A stretch of 64,000 bases of DNA from Obelidium mucronatum (GCA_025765595.1 JAIVFH010000045.1:62001-126000), one strand, 5' to 3'. Counted from the stretch's first letter, positions 43,279 to 54,632 are shown. Numbers and translations are program-made. The notes: generated by a model from the letters alone, not told the origin.

Positions 43279-45889
43279 ATGTCCGAACATCCATTAGCCC
43301 CAGGAAACCCCAGCACGGTCGCAGGTCTGCTGGATCGTCTCGCCAACAGTCGTGACTGCAGACACTTCATCAATGTTCCATTTTCGCTCCCCTCAGTTGC
43401 AGACGGGACGTGGATTAGCGGCTACCAATGGATAACCAAGCCGCGCGCGGATGGCTCCGTTAACCCCAAGTCACTCAAGTACCTTTGGAAGACAATCCAC
43501 GGGCACGTGTTTTACCCAAACATCTCGAAATTGGCGCCCAACGCATGCACAGATGCAATGCGAGAGCTGGTGCCACATATAATCATGTAATGTTTGTTCA
43601 TAGTTCCGCACTATCATACGCACTATATCTAACATGTGTCTTTTAGTATGTTGAATACTAACTTTGCGCCAGTGGTGTACAACTACCACATGAAAGAAAA
43701 CGATGAACAGCTAATGACTGTTGTACACCTGGACTTCCCGATTGTCTTAACAACACTGAAAAAAACGGTTGAATCTTTTCAGTTTCTTACAGACGATGAC
43801 CTCGCAGTTCTGGCTGGACAAGTGGGGTTTGGTGTCCAGTTTCCTGACGAAACGGAGTTAGACCTCGACGTAGCAAGAAAACTAATGCCGCGATTCATCT
43901 ACGGTAATGTTTTCTTTGCCTTCAAGTGTATATGTACTGCTAAAGCTCTGTTTTTTGTTGTTATAGATCGCAAGAATGTGAACAACATGTTCAAGGTGCG
44001 TTTTACCACACAGCTGTACCCAGAACCCAGCAAAACAAACGTGGATGGATCAAAAAACGCGGAGCGCTTGCACAGGGTCCCACTGCGGGAGTCGCGGATT
44101 GACCTGCAGGAAGCGATCCGGAACGAAGTTCGCAGAGAGCAACGCCAACGCGAAGATGGGAGTGAGAGTGGCTTTATTCTCCACGTTTCCGATGACGAAG
44201 AAAAGGAAAGTGACGACGATGTTGTAATTGTTGGTCCAACGATTGCAGGTATGTTTCTTTATTTTTTATGTCTAAGACTAAGCGCCAAGCATCACCAACA
44301 CCAGCCAAACAGCCCGTGCGCAAAACCTACAGCAAGACGCCCAGCTCTGCTAAACGTGACGAGACGGCTATGGAAAGGCGCAGAAGACGTAAGCGTCATT
44401 AAAATGTGGTTTCTTCAATTTTAATCTATAAAAATCACACAACAGGGTCTGTAAGTCCACCAGACGAACGGGGAATCCAATCTGAAAGTGACGCAGACAA
44501 TGGCGCCGATGATGACGATGTCAATGCATCCTCAAGCGAGTCTGATAGACAGGACGCTCGCAATGATGACGAAGACTTGGATGAAGACGAAGATGACGAC
44601 AAAGACGAACAAGTGTCCAGCCAGCCGCAGTCGTCTGGCTCTATCCGCAGCCGCATTAGTGATACGCAGCCTTTTCCTTTGGATTACGATGATGGTGAGA
44701 GATATGTTTTTATTGCTTGGCTAACAACATTCAGCAGATGAAGCCGACGAAAGTCCAGCACCGGAACCGCCGAAAGCCAAAATCGGAGTCACTCTTATTG
44801 CGGACAAGTCGACAAAGCTGCTTGTTGAAATTCCGTATGTGATGGATCGGAAAGACCGCTATGTTTTAGGTAAGTGGATCCTTTCTTCCGCTGTTGTTTC
44901 CTCAAATCCTCAGAGTATTAACTCTGTTTTAGGTCCAAGTGACATCATCAAGGTCCTCTCAAGTCACGCAGCATTCCTGGCAAGGGGTATCCGCTGCGAC
45001 TACGTGGAGCTTGTTGACGAAGATGGCTTTGGACGATCGTCGTTTGTAATTCAATACACAGCTGTCTTTGGACAGATTGACATCAAAGCCGGAAGCAGTG
45101 AGTGTGTTGTGATTTGTTTGAGCAGGGAAGGGTACTAACTGCCTTTCTATTGATAGTCTCGCAACCAGTGTTTGCTCGCCCTGCCGTTGTGACCCCACTG
45201 TCGTCGCAATTGTATTCAACTCCAATGCTTCCAAGCTCTGGCTCCGGCAGCTCCCGCCGTGATTCGATGGAATCAACTTCGACGCAGTCGTCAATTGTGT
45301 TTCGCCCAGCGGGACGTTCGGGAGGAGTGAAGGAGAAGCAAGTCGATGATGTGATGAAGTATGCGATCATCTACTGCAAGCTGTTGGCTGAAGGGAACAT
45401 ACGAAAGGACAAGATCCCGGCAATGGTCAAGCAGGAGACTGGGTTGGTCAACTTTCCTGACAAGAAGGAGTCTGGACATGCGTACGTTGGGCTCCATTTG
45501 TACAATGAGGAGCTGAAAAAGGTGATTGCATGTTTATTGAGTGTTATCTGCATTTTCTGACTTTGCTATAGATCTTCTTGAAGTACAAGTGCTTCTTTGC
45601 GACATACAGTGGAATGACGTTTACTTTTGAATTAGCGAAACGTCATTTTGCTGAATGGACCAAAAAGCTGTCGTTCCATACTGGTGTTCCTGACGAAAAC
45701 CACAATTCTGGCAGCTTCATCCAAGCATTCAACCATCTGCACTTCTACAAGGCAGGGCAAAGCCGCCATCAGCGCAAGCCAGAGACGTATGTGGTGCTTC
45801 GGGCCTTTGCAAACAACCAACACGTCAAGAAGGCGTATTGGCGGGAGCCGCTTCAGGAAGGAAGCGCAAGCAAGAAGGCAAAGCGCTGA
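43279..45889 (+). CDS. Protein Y: nine-exon accessory protein, relative of gene X
   Basis: Exons 43279-43586, 43647-43903, 43967-44248, 44290-44388, 44446-44694, 44738-44869, 44933-45097, 45157-45521 and 45572-45889 total 2,175 nt (724 aa) with no stop. N-terminal domain (WISGYQWITKPRADGS; LMTVVHLDFPIVLTTLKK), then FIYD|RKNVNNMFKVRF across an intron in phase 1. Gene X has YIYA|RKVSNNKFHVVF across an intron in the same place and phase. Long acidic low-complexity linkers follow, then a beta-rich central part (IGVTLIADKSTKLLVEIPYV) and a C-terminal domain (HAYVGLHLYNEELKK|IFLKYKCFFATYSGM). X has AYVGVFFADLEFQR|LFPKTYTSYFDKED at the matching intron. Function unknown; conserved partner of the KDZ-like transposase. 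Confidence 0.7.
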
Positions 45890-46074
45890 TTGGGGGTTTT
45901 TTTATTTATTGTTTCTTCAATATTTTGTTTATTTCAACTTTGCGCATCCTTTTTTGTTTTTGTTTATTGTTGGTACTTTGGATTTTGTTTATTACTTTAA
46001 ATACATATATTATGGTTTTAAAACTTTTCTACTCATTGTTCTTACCTTTTTCAAAATAAAGTAAGGACTAGCTT

Positions 46075-46231
46075 TCAACTGGCTCTCCACTGGCTGTCAA
46101 CTGGCTTGCGGCCTGTGAACTAGCTGCGACGCGGCTGGCTTTCCACTGGTTAGCGGCTCGCACGCAGGTCGCCCACAGGTCGCGAGCGGCCTGCTAAGCG
46201 GCCCGTTAGCGGCTCGCGAGGTCCGGCTCGC
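46075..46231 (-). repeat. Right subterminal GC-rich array of the 9.35-kb element
   Basis: In reverse it starts GCGAGCCGGACCTCGCGAG and continues with CCGCTAACGGGCCGC and GCGACCTGTGGGCGACC units, resembling the left array. Confidence 0.75.
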
Positions 46232-47384
46232 TATGGGGACACATGAGAAGAAGAAGAAGCAGAGGTGAAAAAGATGGTTTCTGTTAAATGCCAGTTTCAG
46301 AATCAAGGAGCAGTTTTTTGTTGTAATGTGGAAGGGACAGTTGCTGAGGGAAACAAGGCAAAAGGTGAGACCAAGTTGTTGTCTTAATTGTGCATTTTTA
46401 ACAATCAATCCATTATTAGTTTTTCTTGCTGATGTTTTGGCTGCTGCAAAAGTCCATCCAGCCACAACCCATTTTCGCAGGAAGGTCCACAGTGTTAGTT
46501 GGTTCTGCCAGGAGGAGTACATCTTTGACGAATCAGTTTTGGTGGACATTGCTTTGGATCCACACACAATGTTTGATCCATTTGCAAGTTCTCCATTGAT
46601 TAATTCACCTGTGACTGGGCCATCTCTGCAAGAAAAGCCATCTTCCATCTCATCCAAACAGCGCCGCCAAGTCCCCACATCTGTTGCTGAAGTTGTTGCC
46701 AAAGCTAAAGGACGTACTGGCACCCAAGACAAGTTTATCAAAAAGTGGGTATCTGCTTTTCTTACCTGACGCAGGATCAAGAGCCACCAATGACCAAAAA
46801 TCATGCTGCTGCAACTCTGTCGAAGGAATTCCCCAACTTTGGAAACACTGTGGAAAGTTTTCGGGCTTATGTTGGAGTCTTCTTTGCCGATTTGGAATTC
46901 CAAAGAGTAAGTTTTTATTTCAGAATCACTTTAAGCTAATTCTTTCAATAATCTTTTATTTAATTATTGTAGCTCTTTCCAAAAACATACAAGAGCTACT
47001 TTGACAAAGAAGATTGCATCTTCTCTTACAGTGATGTTGGGAAGCACATGTCAAAGTTCAATGCAAGATTGGTCCCTAAGCATCAAATATATAGTTGGAA
47101 TACTCAAGTGTTTCAAGACGTTTATAAGTATTTTCAAGCGTACACGGAGGGTTCTTTGGACAGGGCGTGGAAGAGGCAGACCAAGTGATACTTTGAAAGA
47201 GTTGGCGTCTTTGATTTTTCTTTTGATTTTTCTTTTGATTTTTCTTTTGCTTTTTCTTTTGATTTTTCTTTGATTTTTTAGATTTTTCTTTTGATTTTTT
47301 GGATAGTTAAATAAAAATTTCACGTAAAATTTTATTTACCATTCAAATGATTTGATTTTTGATTTTTCCATGTGTTTGAAGAGT

Positions 47385-47620
47385 AAGAGTGGTAATAGGA
47401 CCCCAGTAGGAGTCCTACTAGGAGCAGACAAATGCTACTAGGAGCGGTCCTATTGGCTCATTTGCGATTAGGAGCGCTGCTAGGGCCCCTAATTGCGCCC
47501 TATTCAGCTCCTAATCGGACCAGCTCCTAATAGGGCCCGATTCAGACTCCTAGTCGGACTCCTAGTTGGGCCCTAATCGGACTCCTAATTGCGCGTGCCG
47601 TTCGGACCCCGGGCTGCCCA
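47385..47620 (+). repeat. Terminal repeat array behind gene X copy B (family-1 end)
   Basis: Units such as TCCTAATCGGACC, CTAGTCGGACTCC and CCTAATTGCG, ending with GCGCGTGCCGTTCGG and ACCCCGGGCTGCCC. Reverse match to 11368-11640 and to the ends of M1 and M2. It marks the right end of the outermost, oldest element of the nest. Confidence 0.7.
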
Positions 47621-47968
47621 CAATTGACACACCCGCTTCTTTAGCAGCTGCAACCAGCTCTGATAGCTAGATGTTATCCAGGCGCATGATGAAATTAAGT
47701 GTAGATCCCCCTGCTGGCGGCACCAAAGATTGACCTTGGCCCACAGTATTGACCCCGTTCTTTGAAGCATTCATTTGTGCCAGGACTTGGGCACGTAATG
47801 CTAAGGCCTGGTTGCGATTCACAGCTACTTGGTGTTTGTTCATGTACATTTTTTTCAAAGAATCATACTGTCGCAGTATGCAATTCATCAATCCAAATCA
47901 CTGGCTAGTCACTTGTCACTGTACCACCAAATCGGTTGAAGCTATTAATATTAGATTAACAGGGCATA
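47621..47968. other. Flank between the family-1 end and Helentron-like H7
   Basis: A minus-strand open frame (47667-47891, about 74 codons) encodes a Q/N/A-rich helical segment (NRNQALALRAQVLAQMNAS) without recognisable family. It is cut on its C-terminal side near the array. I would not call a gene. Confidence 0.3.
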
Positions 47969-48797
47969 TTGCAGGTTGCTTGTCAACCTGTCATGTTAAG
48001 GGGGAGTTTGAGGGGGTTGGAAGGCAATTCCTTGTAGTTCTATTTTTAGAAAATGTAATTTAAAGTTATACCTGAGTTTTATTTTTGTGCATTCTTGACA
48101 TTTGGAAGTTACAACCAATGGTTTATGAAAACAAACATGAGGAGAATGATCAAAGTTGAAAAGATTGAAAGGGGGGTGTTCTTTGGGTACTATTTCAAAC
48201 TAGGGAGCCTGGCTACTGCAACAAACAAAAAACACAAGTCAAGGAAGTAAAAAATGGCCTAATCCTGATGCTGGCCACCCAAGGCCTGAACAGATTTGGC
48301 ATACTAACATGCTAGGGTTACCCATACTAGCATGCCAGGGTTACCCATACTAACATGTCAAAAAAAAAACTTAGGAGAAATTTTTCTGTATGTATTCTCT
48401 TTTTCTTGCTAACAGCCCTAGACTTGAGAGGATATTGACTTAGGTAATACATGTCAATAATGGCTAGGTTAAGTTTGTACTCACCTCTAACCCAGCTCCA
48501 TGACCATCAGGTAACATGACAGGTCAAATTGAACCCAATTACATATTAAGAGGAATAATAAAAGGAATTTAAGCTAGGGAGTGTGTTAGAAAATAAGTTG
48601 GATGCATTTCAGGGGGCACAACAAATTAAATACCAAGAGGAATTAGTTGTACATACTTTTTTTATAAAAATAAATATGGAAAAATATAAGATATGGCAAT
48701 GAAGCTTTAGAGAGCAAAGAAAGAAGCAGAAAAGGAAGGGGAAATCTAAAAACTATCTGTTGATAACATAAGCAATCAAGAGAGAATTTTTAGGCAG

Positions 48798-48800
<3 letters not shown>

Positions 48801-48835
<35 letters not shown>
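48801..48835. repeat. Homopolymer run of 35 G
   Basis: Uninterrupted G from 48801 to 48835, the length as assembled. Confidence 0.9.
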
Positions 48836-48840
<5 letters not shown>

Positions 48841-48863
48841 AGAGACTGTAGCTTTATTAATTT

Positions 48864-49010
48864 ATTGTATTGTATTCTATTGTATTGTATTCTATTGTAT
48901 TTTATTGTATGTATGGTATTTGTATGTCAGCTACAGTCTCCCAACCAGCTATGGTATAGTATTGTATTGTATTGTATTGTATTGTATTGTATTGTATTAT
49001 TAGTACATAG
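48864..49010. repeat. ATTGT pentanucleotide microsatellite
   Basis: TATTGTATTGTATT units, partly with C for G, in two blocks (about 48864-48911 and 48956-48999), with TGTATAATG-like derivatives to about 49150. Confidence 0.85.
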
Positions 49011-49896
49011 CAGGTAGAAAGTGTGCACCCTTTCCACCAGCCAGTGCACTGCATTGTATTGTATAAAGAATAGTAGGTATGTTGTATTGTGTATAATGTG
49101 AAGTGTGTAAATAGAGTATAATATATAGTGTATAATGTATAGTGATAATGTATAGTGATAATGCAAGCAAAAAGTGTGCACCTTTTTTGCCAGCTAGTAT
49201 TCAAGTAGATTCAACTGGAAGTATTTTGGTTTAGTAATAGATTTAATTTAATTAAAGTAAAACCTGGGTTTGGCATCTAAGCCAAAGAAGACATCAACCA
49301 GTAGAATGCTTTTTTTTGAAGTGCAAAGTTCCTTCTTTTATACTTTTTTTTGGAAGGGTGCATGCCTTTTTCATTTTCAAACATTTTTCATTACAAGGTC
49401 ATTACAAGACAAAATATTCATTACAAGTGCCTTACTAAAACAAATAGTCATTACAAGCTCATTACAAGAAAGTCATTACAAGTTAATAACAAGAAAAAAA
49501 GTATAAAACAAACTGACAAAAAGTTATTGCAATCCAAATCAAATGGAATTCACTGCTACTTTTTTTCTTACTATTTTGTTATTTTTTTTTTAAGTTTTTA
49601 ATTTATTTTTATTTTTAGTTTTATTTTAGTTTTATTTTATTTTTATTTTATTTTTATTTTTATTTTTACTTTTTTAAATTTTTTAATTTTTTATTTTTTA
49701 TTTATTTATTTATTAACTGTTTAATTTGTTTTATTTAGTAACTTGTATTTTATTTCTTTGCTTTTTGATGATAAGTTTAGTTTTAATAGTTGAGGCTGGG
49801 CAGTAAGTTGGTTTCACTTTGTTTGGCCTAAACAAGGTTCCATTGGGCTGCAACCTGCACTGCGAAGAAGCAAAGTGACTGAGCGTATGTCTCTAG

Positions 49897-51526
49897 TTTA
49901 CTTGCAAAAACACGCTATAAGCGTTATTACAAGGGCACACCACGGTCAAATAAAGATCATATAAAGTCATTATTCTTTTGACACGGTGTTTTAGGAGTAG
50001 TTTAACACGTAAGGTCAAAAGGGTGCCAAACGGCGCCTTATGTTAGTAAAGATACAGATCTGAGCACAACTTGAACTTTTGTCTACATCTGGTTGCTATC
50101 CAGAGATAGCGCACGAGAAACAGCAAGTGGTTTTACCCATCTTCAAACATGCTAAAACAAAACCCCTCCAGCTCCACTTAATGGAGTTGGAAACGTGATG
50201 ATGTTTGGAAACCTTTAAAATAAACAAACAAAACACTACATCCCAAGCCACCGCACCGCACTCAAGAAATCCACCACATATCCAATGCAATTTGACCTTA
50301 CATACATTGCCCCTCATTTCTCTCCAAATAATCTACATGTGGTCAACCCTGGAGCCATACAAACTCCCACTCGCCTGCTCTTTGACTACACTCCACCATC
50401 ATACCTTCGCCTCATGGTGTGGTTACTCAAGCCCACACACAATGCCCTCGCGAGCTGCAAACCTGTTATGGTATACGCCATCTACTCTCTCTCACAGTCA
50501 ATCCCATCTCAAACTACTCGGCCCGTCAGTTGGAACAAATTGTTCAGGCCTTGACATCTCCTAAAGGGCAAATGCCTGTCTTTCGAGGAAAGTTAGAGTT
50601 TGGTAGGTGGTTTCGAGAGGGGCAGTTTGAAGCATTGCGTGTGGGAGATGCCTCTAATAGGTGGGAAAATATTCCTCAACTTGGACGGGGATGTTGTTGC
50701 AATAGCCTTTGGTATTACGTACAATGTAAACACTTGTAAAGTTTCATTTATTCCATCATATGCTGTTTATTGGGGTGTGTATATGTAGTACAGGGAGCGT
50801 GAGTTTGATTGATTATTGACTGCTCAATAAATGCTTATGGACCAATAAAGGACTTAATGAAAGATATACAAAAAGAAAAGTGCCCTTTCCCTAGGATATG
50901 AAGTGATTATGTGTGTCTTGTTATCAATAGCAATTGTCCCCTTTAAACCAAATAGTTTATTGTACAGACTAATTACAATATTCCTGGAAGTTTCAGTTTT
51001 TCTGGAGTCATGGTTGGTTTTTGATTAATCTGATTCCTCACACTATACACAAACCCCCTATCAGCCTGCACCAAAAATCCTAGAATAAATGTCAATATTA
51101 TTTTAAAGACTTATTACAATATTCCTGAAAGTTTCAGTTTTCCTGGAGTGGCCGGAGTGGCCGTTGGTTTTTGGTTTTTATTTAATTGATTCCTCAATTT
51201 ACAATGGTAAAAATGCCTACATCACTGAATTGCGGTTTATTTTATATCCTATGAGACTTCCATTGCTGCCACTCAGTTGAAGACCACTCACTCTTCAACT
51301 GACTCTTCCTCAGATGTGTAATTCAACAGGGTATCACTTTCATAGTTGAGATCATTCGGATCTTCGAGACTAGCACGCTTTTCTGACACCAATGGTTGGA
51401 TAGCATTGTCAAATGCTTCCCACACAATTTTATATCCAGCAGTGTCTTGAAATTTGGCAAATTTCTGTCTTGCCTTCGTTGGGTTTTCCCTGTTTATGGG
51501 GAATCCTGCATTGGGGGGTAGCAATG
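49897..51526. other. Unassigned sequence with decayed coding fragments
   Basis: At 50284-50740 two plus-strand frames look like one gene with a frameshift near 50480-50500: MQFDLTYIAPHFSPNN ... LLFDYTPPSYLRLMVWLL, then YSARQLEQIVQALTSPKGQ and GRWFREGQFEALRVGDAS. On the minus strand, 51288-51520 gives a polar fragment (ENPTKARQKFAKFQDTAGY) ending in an acidic tail. None is recognised. A direct repeat TTACAATATTCCTG(A/G)AAGTTTC occurs at about 50970 and 51115. Nothing else seen. Confidence 0.35.
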
Positions 51527-51715
51527 AGTGATCCTTTTTTCCAACCCAAAAAATGTTTTCCAACCCACCAACATTTTCACCAAAACCAACAGCACCGCCC
51601 AACTGCTTGTGCCACACCATTGAAACTTTGCAGAAATAAAGAAAAACGTATTACTAACTAACATCCAAAGCGGTTTTCTATTAATATAAACCCGAAACAA
51701 AATAAATCTGACTCT

Positions 51716-54632
51716 TCAATTCTCCTTGTCACACTCATTAACATGGGCATCACTAATTCTTTTGCACTGAACCTTGCATCTCTCACAGAGTCTGAACTCA
51801 TTGCAATTTGTACAAATGAACCATTTTGTGCTTCTCACCCAAGTTTTTGTACATTTGACAGAGTTAGTTTCCCCTTGACACTGACGCGCCAATTTCAGAG
51901 CCTCCCTCTCCGCTTTTTTGGCTTCCACCTCACATTTCTTGTTATCTTTTGCAGCTTCTTTTGCTTGAGCATTGTCATTCTTCTGTTGCTCAGCTGCAGA
52001 TAACATTTCTCACAAGGTTTGTGAGTTGTAGACCTTGCTGCTTAAAACAGCATCTTGAGGCTTGACTTTGGTTTTTTTGACCACGGGAGCAAGAAGTTTG
52101 GCTAAAAACCAGTCCGGAAGCTGAGTTTGGGTGTCTGATGCTGTTTGGGCATCCGTAATTGAGGCAACATTTTTGGCGGCATTTTTCAGGATGATTTCTG
52201 GATTCCAGGGATAAATGCCTGTATTCTTGAAGGAGGCTTGAATATGGACCTTGGTTATCTTGTTCCGGATATAAAGAATTATTGGTATAAGGATTTCCCC
52301 AATCTGGCCAATGGCAGTTTGGGAAAAGGCCCGCACGCCATGGAACTCAGAGACCAGGTTCTTTTTCAAATTCGCAAAAAACAGATCATCCAGAGGCTGC
52401 AAGAAGTGAGTGACATTGGCAGGGAAATAATAACCCTGTATTCCAGCAGCGTGCATGGCTTCCAGTGTTGCCGGAGTCTTGTGGGTCCCTAGATTATCAT
52501 GAAGAAGCACTGGGGTCAAACCTGGGTACAATTTGGAAAATTCCTCCTTAAAGACTGCCAAAATAGGCACCCACTGCTCTTTGGATAAGTAACCAGTTTT
52601 ACTGTAGACAAAGTACATTGGAGTGGTATCTTGGTTCCGTAGTTGCACAGGTTCAGTTGTTAGTTCAAGGTTTCCATATTTGGTCGGAATGACCAAAATG
52701 TCAACCACCCGAACACCAGAGGCCGTAACAAAGGGAATATAGCTGGCCATAGGACCACGTTCACCTTGGTGGACATTTGGGCAGTTAATGGACGTGTTCA
52801 CGAGAAAGGAACCCTGGGAGCTTTCGTTTTCGAGTTTGATGTGCATTTCATCGACATTGACAAGAGTTCCCATGCTGTAGCCATTCTCGTCCATCCAATC
52901 CTTGAATAGTTTTACCCAGACTATCACCTCAATTTCTGTAGCTGGCTTGATGCGGGAGGATGTTAGAGCTTTGACGGCTCGCTGGTTAATTTGCTTTTGG
53001 TGGCGGCCCAAGAAACCATTTAGCCATCCGTTTGGATTCCAATCTCCTGGTCCGCAGATTTCAAGGTACTTTTGGCATACTAATTGCAAAAAATCTACTT
53101 GGCGCAATGGGCTGTGGCACGTACTATAGCGAGCGGCACTCCCGATTCGAACCCTATTTGGACACCTATTAGGAAAACGATTCGGAGTCCAACTAGGGCC
53201 CGATTCGGACCCGAATTGGAGTCTGAATCAGACTGAGCTGTCTGTTAGGCCTAACGGCACTCCAAACGGACTCCAATTGAGCTCCAAATGCGCTTCCAAT
53301 TGGATTTACAGCTCCTAACGGCTTTTTCAGCCCATTGCTAATAGTGAGTTGATAGTCATAGTCGGAAAGCTAGTCAAACGCGGCTAGGGGTCCTACTAGG
53401 ATCCCCGTTAGGACTCCAAATCTCAAAAACGTGAGCATCTGGTGGGGTTTGAAGCCATCAGAAAATTTTTCTGAGCCTTCATCCTGAAATTTTTAGCAGA
53501 AAATTTCACTCAAATGGAAAAAGTTGTCGCCCAGTGCCCTTAATGGGTATAATGAATGACGTAATACAAACTTGTGTCTCACATATGTTACAAATCATTA
53601 TTATTCCATTGTTATTTGTATTTGACTGACCTACCTTTTGAATTCAAATCAAGTTAATTAATGCTTCAGATTTCACAATCAGGAGTTTATTCACTACAAA
53701 ATAAGAAGCTATGTTTGCTTGCAATCAAGAATTTATGTCACTTGAGATAGTGCAGTTAAGAAATGGCAGTGACTTTGAAGATGATCTGGTGAGGCAAGTA
53801 TTCAAAGTTAGGCTTGTGTGAAAAATTTTAAATTTTCTCTCTCAGGCACTTATTAAAATTGTTAATAAACATGCAGGGTGAAAAATTGATGATGGGAAAA
53901 AAATTTGCCATGAAATTTTAAAGAAATATGTACAAGTGCAGAGTTGAGAAAATTTTCATTTGATAATTATGTTATAGTCTGCATCATGCAGCGGAATAAT
54001 TTGTTCTTGGTTGTTTTATGTTCACCGGTGCGAAGGGTCATTATCGGTGGAAAACTCCCCATTAGGGCTCCTAATGACCCCATTAGGGCTCCTAATGGGA
54101 CCAATTGGTTTGCTATTAGGAATGAAAAATGCTAGTAGCGCTCCTATTAGGAGCAAAAAATCCGATTAGGAGCAATGAAAAAACGCGTTTTTTTCAATCA
54201 GAATTCCTATTGGAGCTCCAATTGGGGCCAAACAGGCTCTGAATCACTCTAAGTCCGATTCGGATCCGATTAGGAGTCCGAATCAGACCCCGAATAGGGC
54301 CCAAATTGGACCCCGAATTGCGCGTGCCGCTCAGACCCCAGGCTGGGCTGTGGGCTGTGGGACAAGGATTGGGCCTCCAAAAAGGCGACAAACACAAGCT
54401 CATCATGGTCTGAGAACAATTGCTTGCCGTGGACTCAATCAGGATGCTTGTCAATTTGCCGATAGATTCCGTGTGCAGCCTCGGTGGTAATACCATGGTT
54501 GGCAGCGACTTGCTTGGCAGCTTGGCTTTGGGGTATTGCCTGATTCATCAAGGCACTGATTTCTTGAAAAACTTGGGAAGTAGTGTCTTGGTGGTGACGA
54601 GAGCTACCGGATTTCGTTCGCTTTCTTCTCAT
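51716..54632 (-). pseudogene. pogo-like DDE_1 transposase, family 2, broken
   Basis: The N-terminus at 54435-54632 (RRKRTKSGSSRHHQ; helix-turn-helix SQAAKQVAANHGITTEA) continues through a TGA stop at 54432-54434 to VFVAFLEAQSLSHSP. There the MITE is inserted; the frame resumes at LRQVDFLQLVCQKYL (53107). DDE core: NVDEMHIKLE, LLHDNLGTH and FLQPLDD, again with 35 residues between the last two acids. A second TGA (52007-52009) precedes the Cys-rich tail (CQGETNSVKCTKTW; FICTNCNEFRLCERC). With stops and insertion ignored the layout equals family 1. Both stops could be CGA turned into TGA. Confidence 0.78.
53118..54351. mobile_element. MITE-like element M1 with 9-bp target duplication
   Basis: GGGCTGTGG flanks both sides (53109-53117 and 54352-54360). 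Removing the element and one duplicate restores the transposase reading frame. The ends share GAGCGGCAC near the tips and the GGTCC/CGATTCGG/CTAATCGG motif arrays of the family-1 cysteine-cluster element. The middle is AT-rich and non-coding. M2 (20563-21278) is a partial second copy. Confidence 0.8.

Larger units (their letters stand above)
36884..46231. mobile_element. 9.35-kb KDZ-like transposon with five genes, inserted in gene X
   Basis: Left end GCGGGCCGGACCTCGCGAG, right end in reverse GCGAGCCGGACCTCGCGAG, each leading into a GC-rich array of GCGAGCCGCTAACGGGCC-like units. Near-identical 7-8 bp TGGGGA-containing sequences flank both ends, and deleting the element joins CAATTGGGG to ACACATGAG in frame in gene X. 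KDZ elements are reported to make 8-bp duplications. Gene order: TET/JBP-like oxygenase (minus), JmjC-like (plus), transposase (plus), U (plus), Y (plus). The oxygenase, U and Y models are intact; the JmjC-like gene and the transposase each show one single-base frame offset. Confidence 0.8.
24457..47188 (+). pseudogene. Gene X copy B: conserved transposon accessory protein, split by three insertions
   Basis: ATG 24457 (MQSPTLPLPDTLPSLRV). Pieces: 24457-24744 (SFDEIKNGLWKQ; WSDLREVTEEVCPDLH), 24807-25038 (KLVFLDKTKCTVHIPGL; ALAKYIY), array intron 25039-25265, and 25266-25517 (RKVSNNKFHVVFAPTP). An intron follows that was about 69 bp but now holds the Mutator-like element. 35313-36015 is a P/A/K/S/T-rich linker with one stop at 35843, then acidic. 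After a Helentron-like insertion comes 36689-36883, then the 9.35-kb transposon. 46232-47188 holds the C-terminal domain (KQRRQVPTSVAEVVAKAKG; FRAYVGVFFADLEFQR; YKSYFDKEDCIFSY). Function unknown. The relation to Y (43279-45889) shows it is a standing partner of this transposase type. Confidence 0.65.
47969..49896 (+). mobile_element. Helentron-like element H7 with unusual repetitive inside
   Basis: Begins TTGCAGGTTGCTTGTCAACC and ends GCGTATGTCTCTAG followed by T, like the others, but is 1.93 kb long. The inside differs from H3-H6. It contains three ATACTA(G/A)CATG-like repeats (48300-48360), a 35-base G run, an ATTGT-type microsatellite and AT-rich sequence. No coding gene. Confidence 0.7.

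Noticed and set aside
47051..47323. Lys/Asn-rich minus-strand frame
   Set aside because: Antisense of the TTTTGATTTTTC low-complexity tail behind gene X.
48902..49204. Tyr/Thr-rich frame of 100 codons
   Set aside because: It is translation of the ATTGT/ATAGTG microsatellite; no gene-like composition.
5979..49896. Classifying the TTGCAGG...CTCTAG elements as canonical Helitrons
   Set aside because: They lack a TC 5' start and do not consistently insert after A. The asymmetric inverted repeats and 5' hairpin fit Helentron-like elements better, though CTAG|T at the 3' end is shared.
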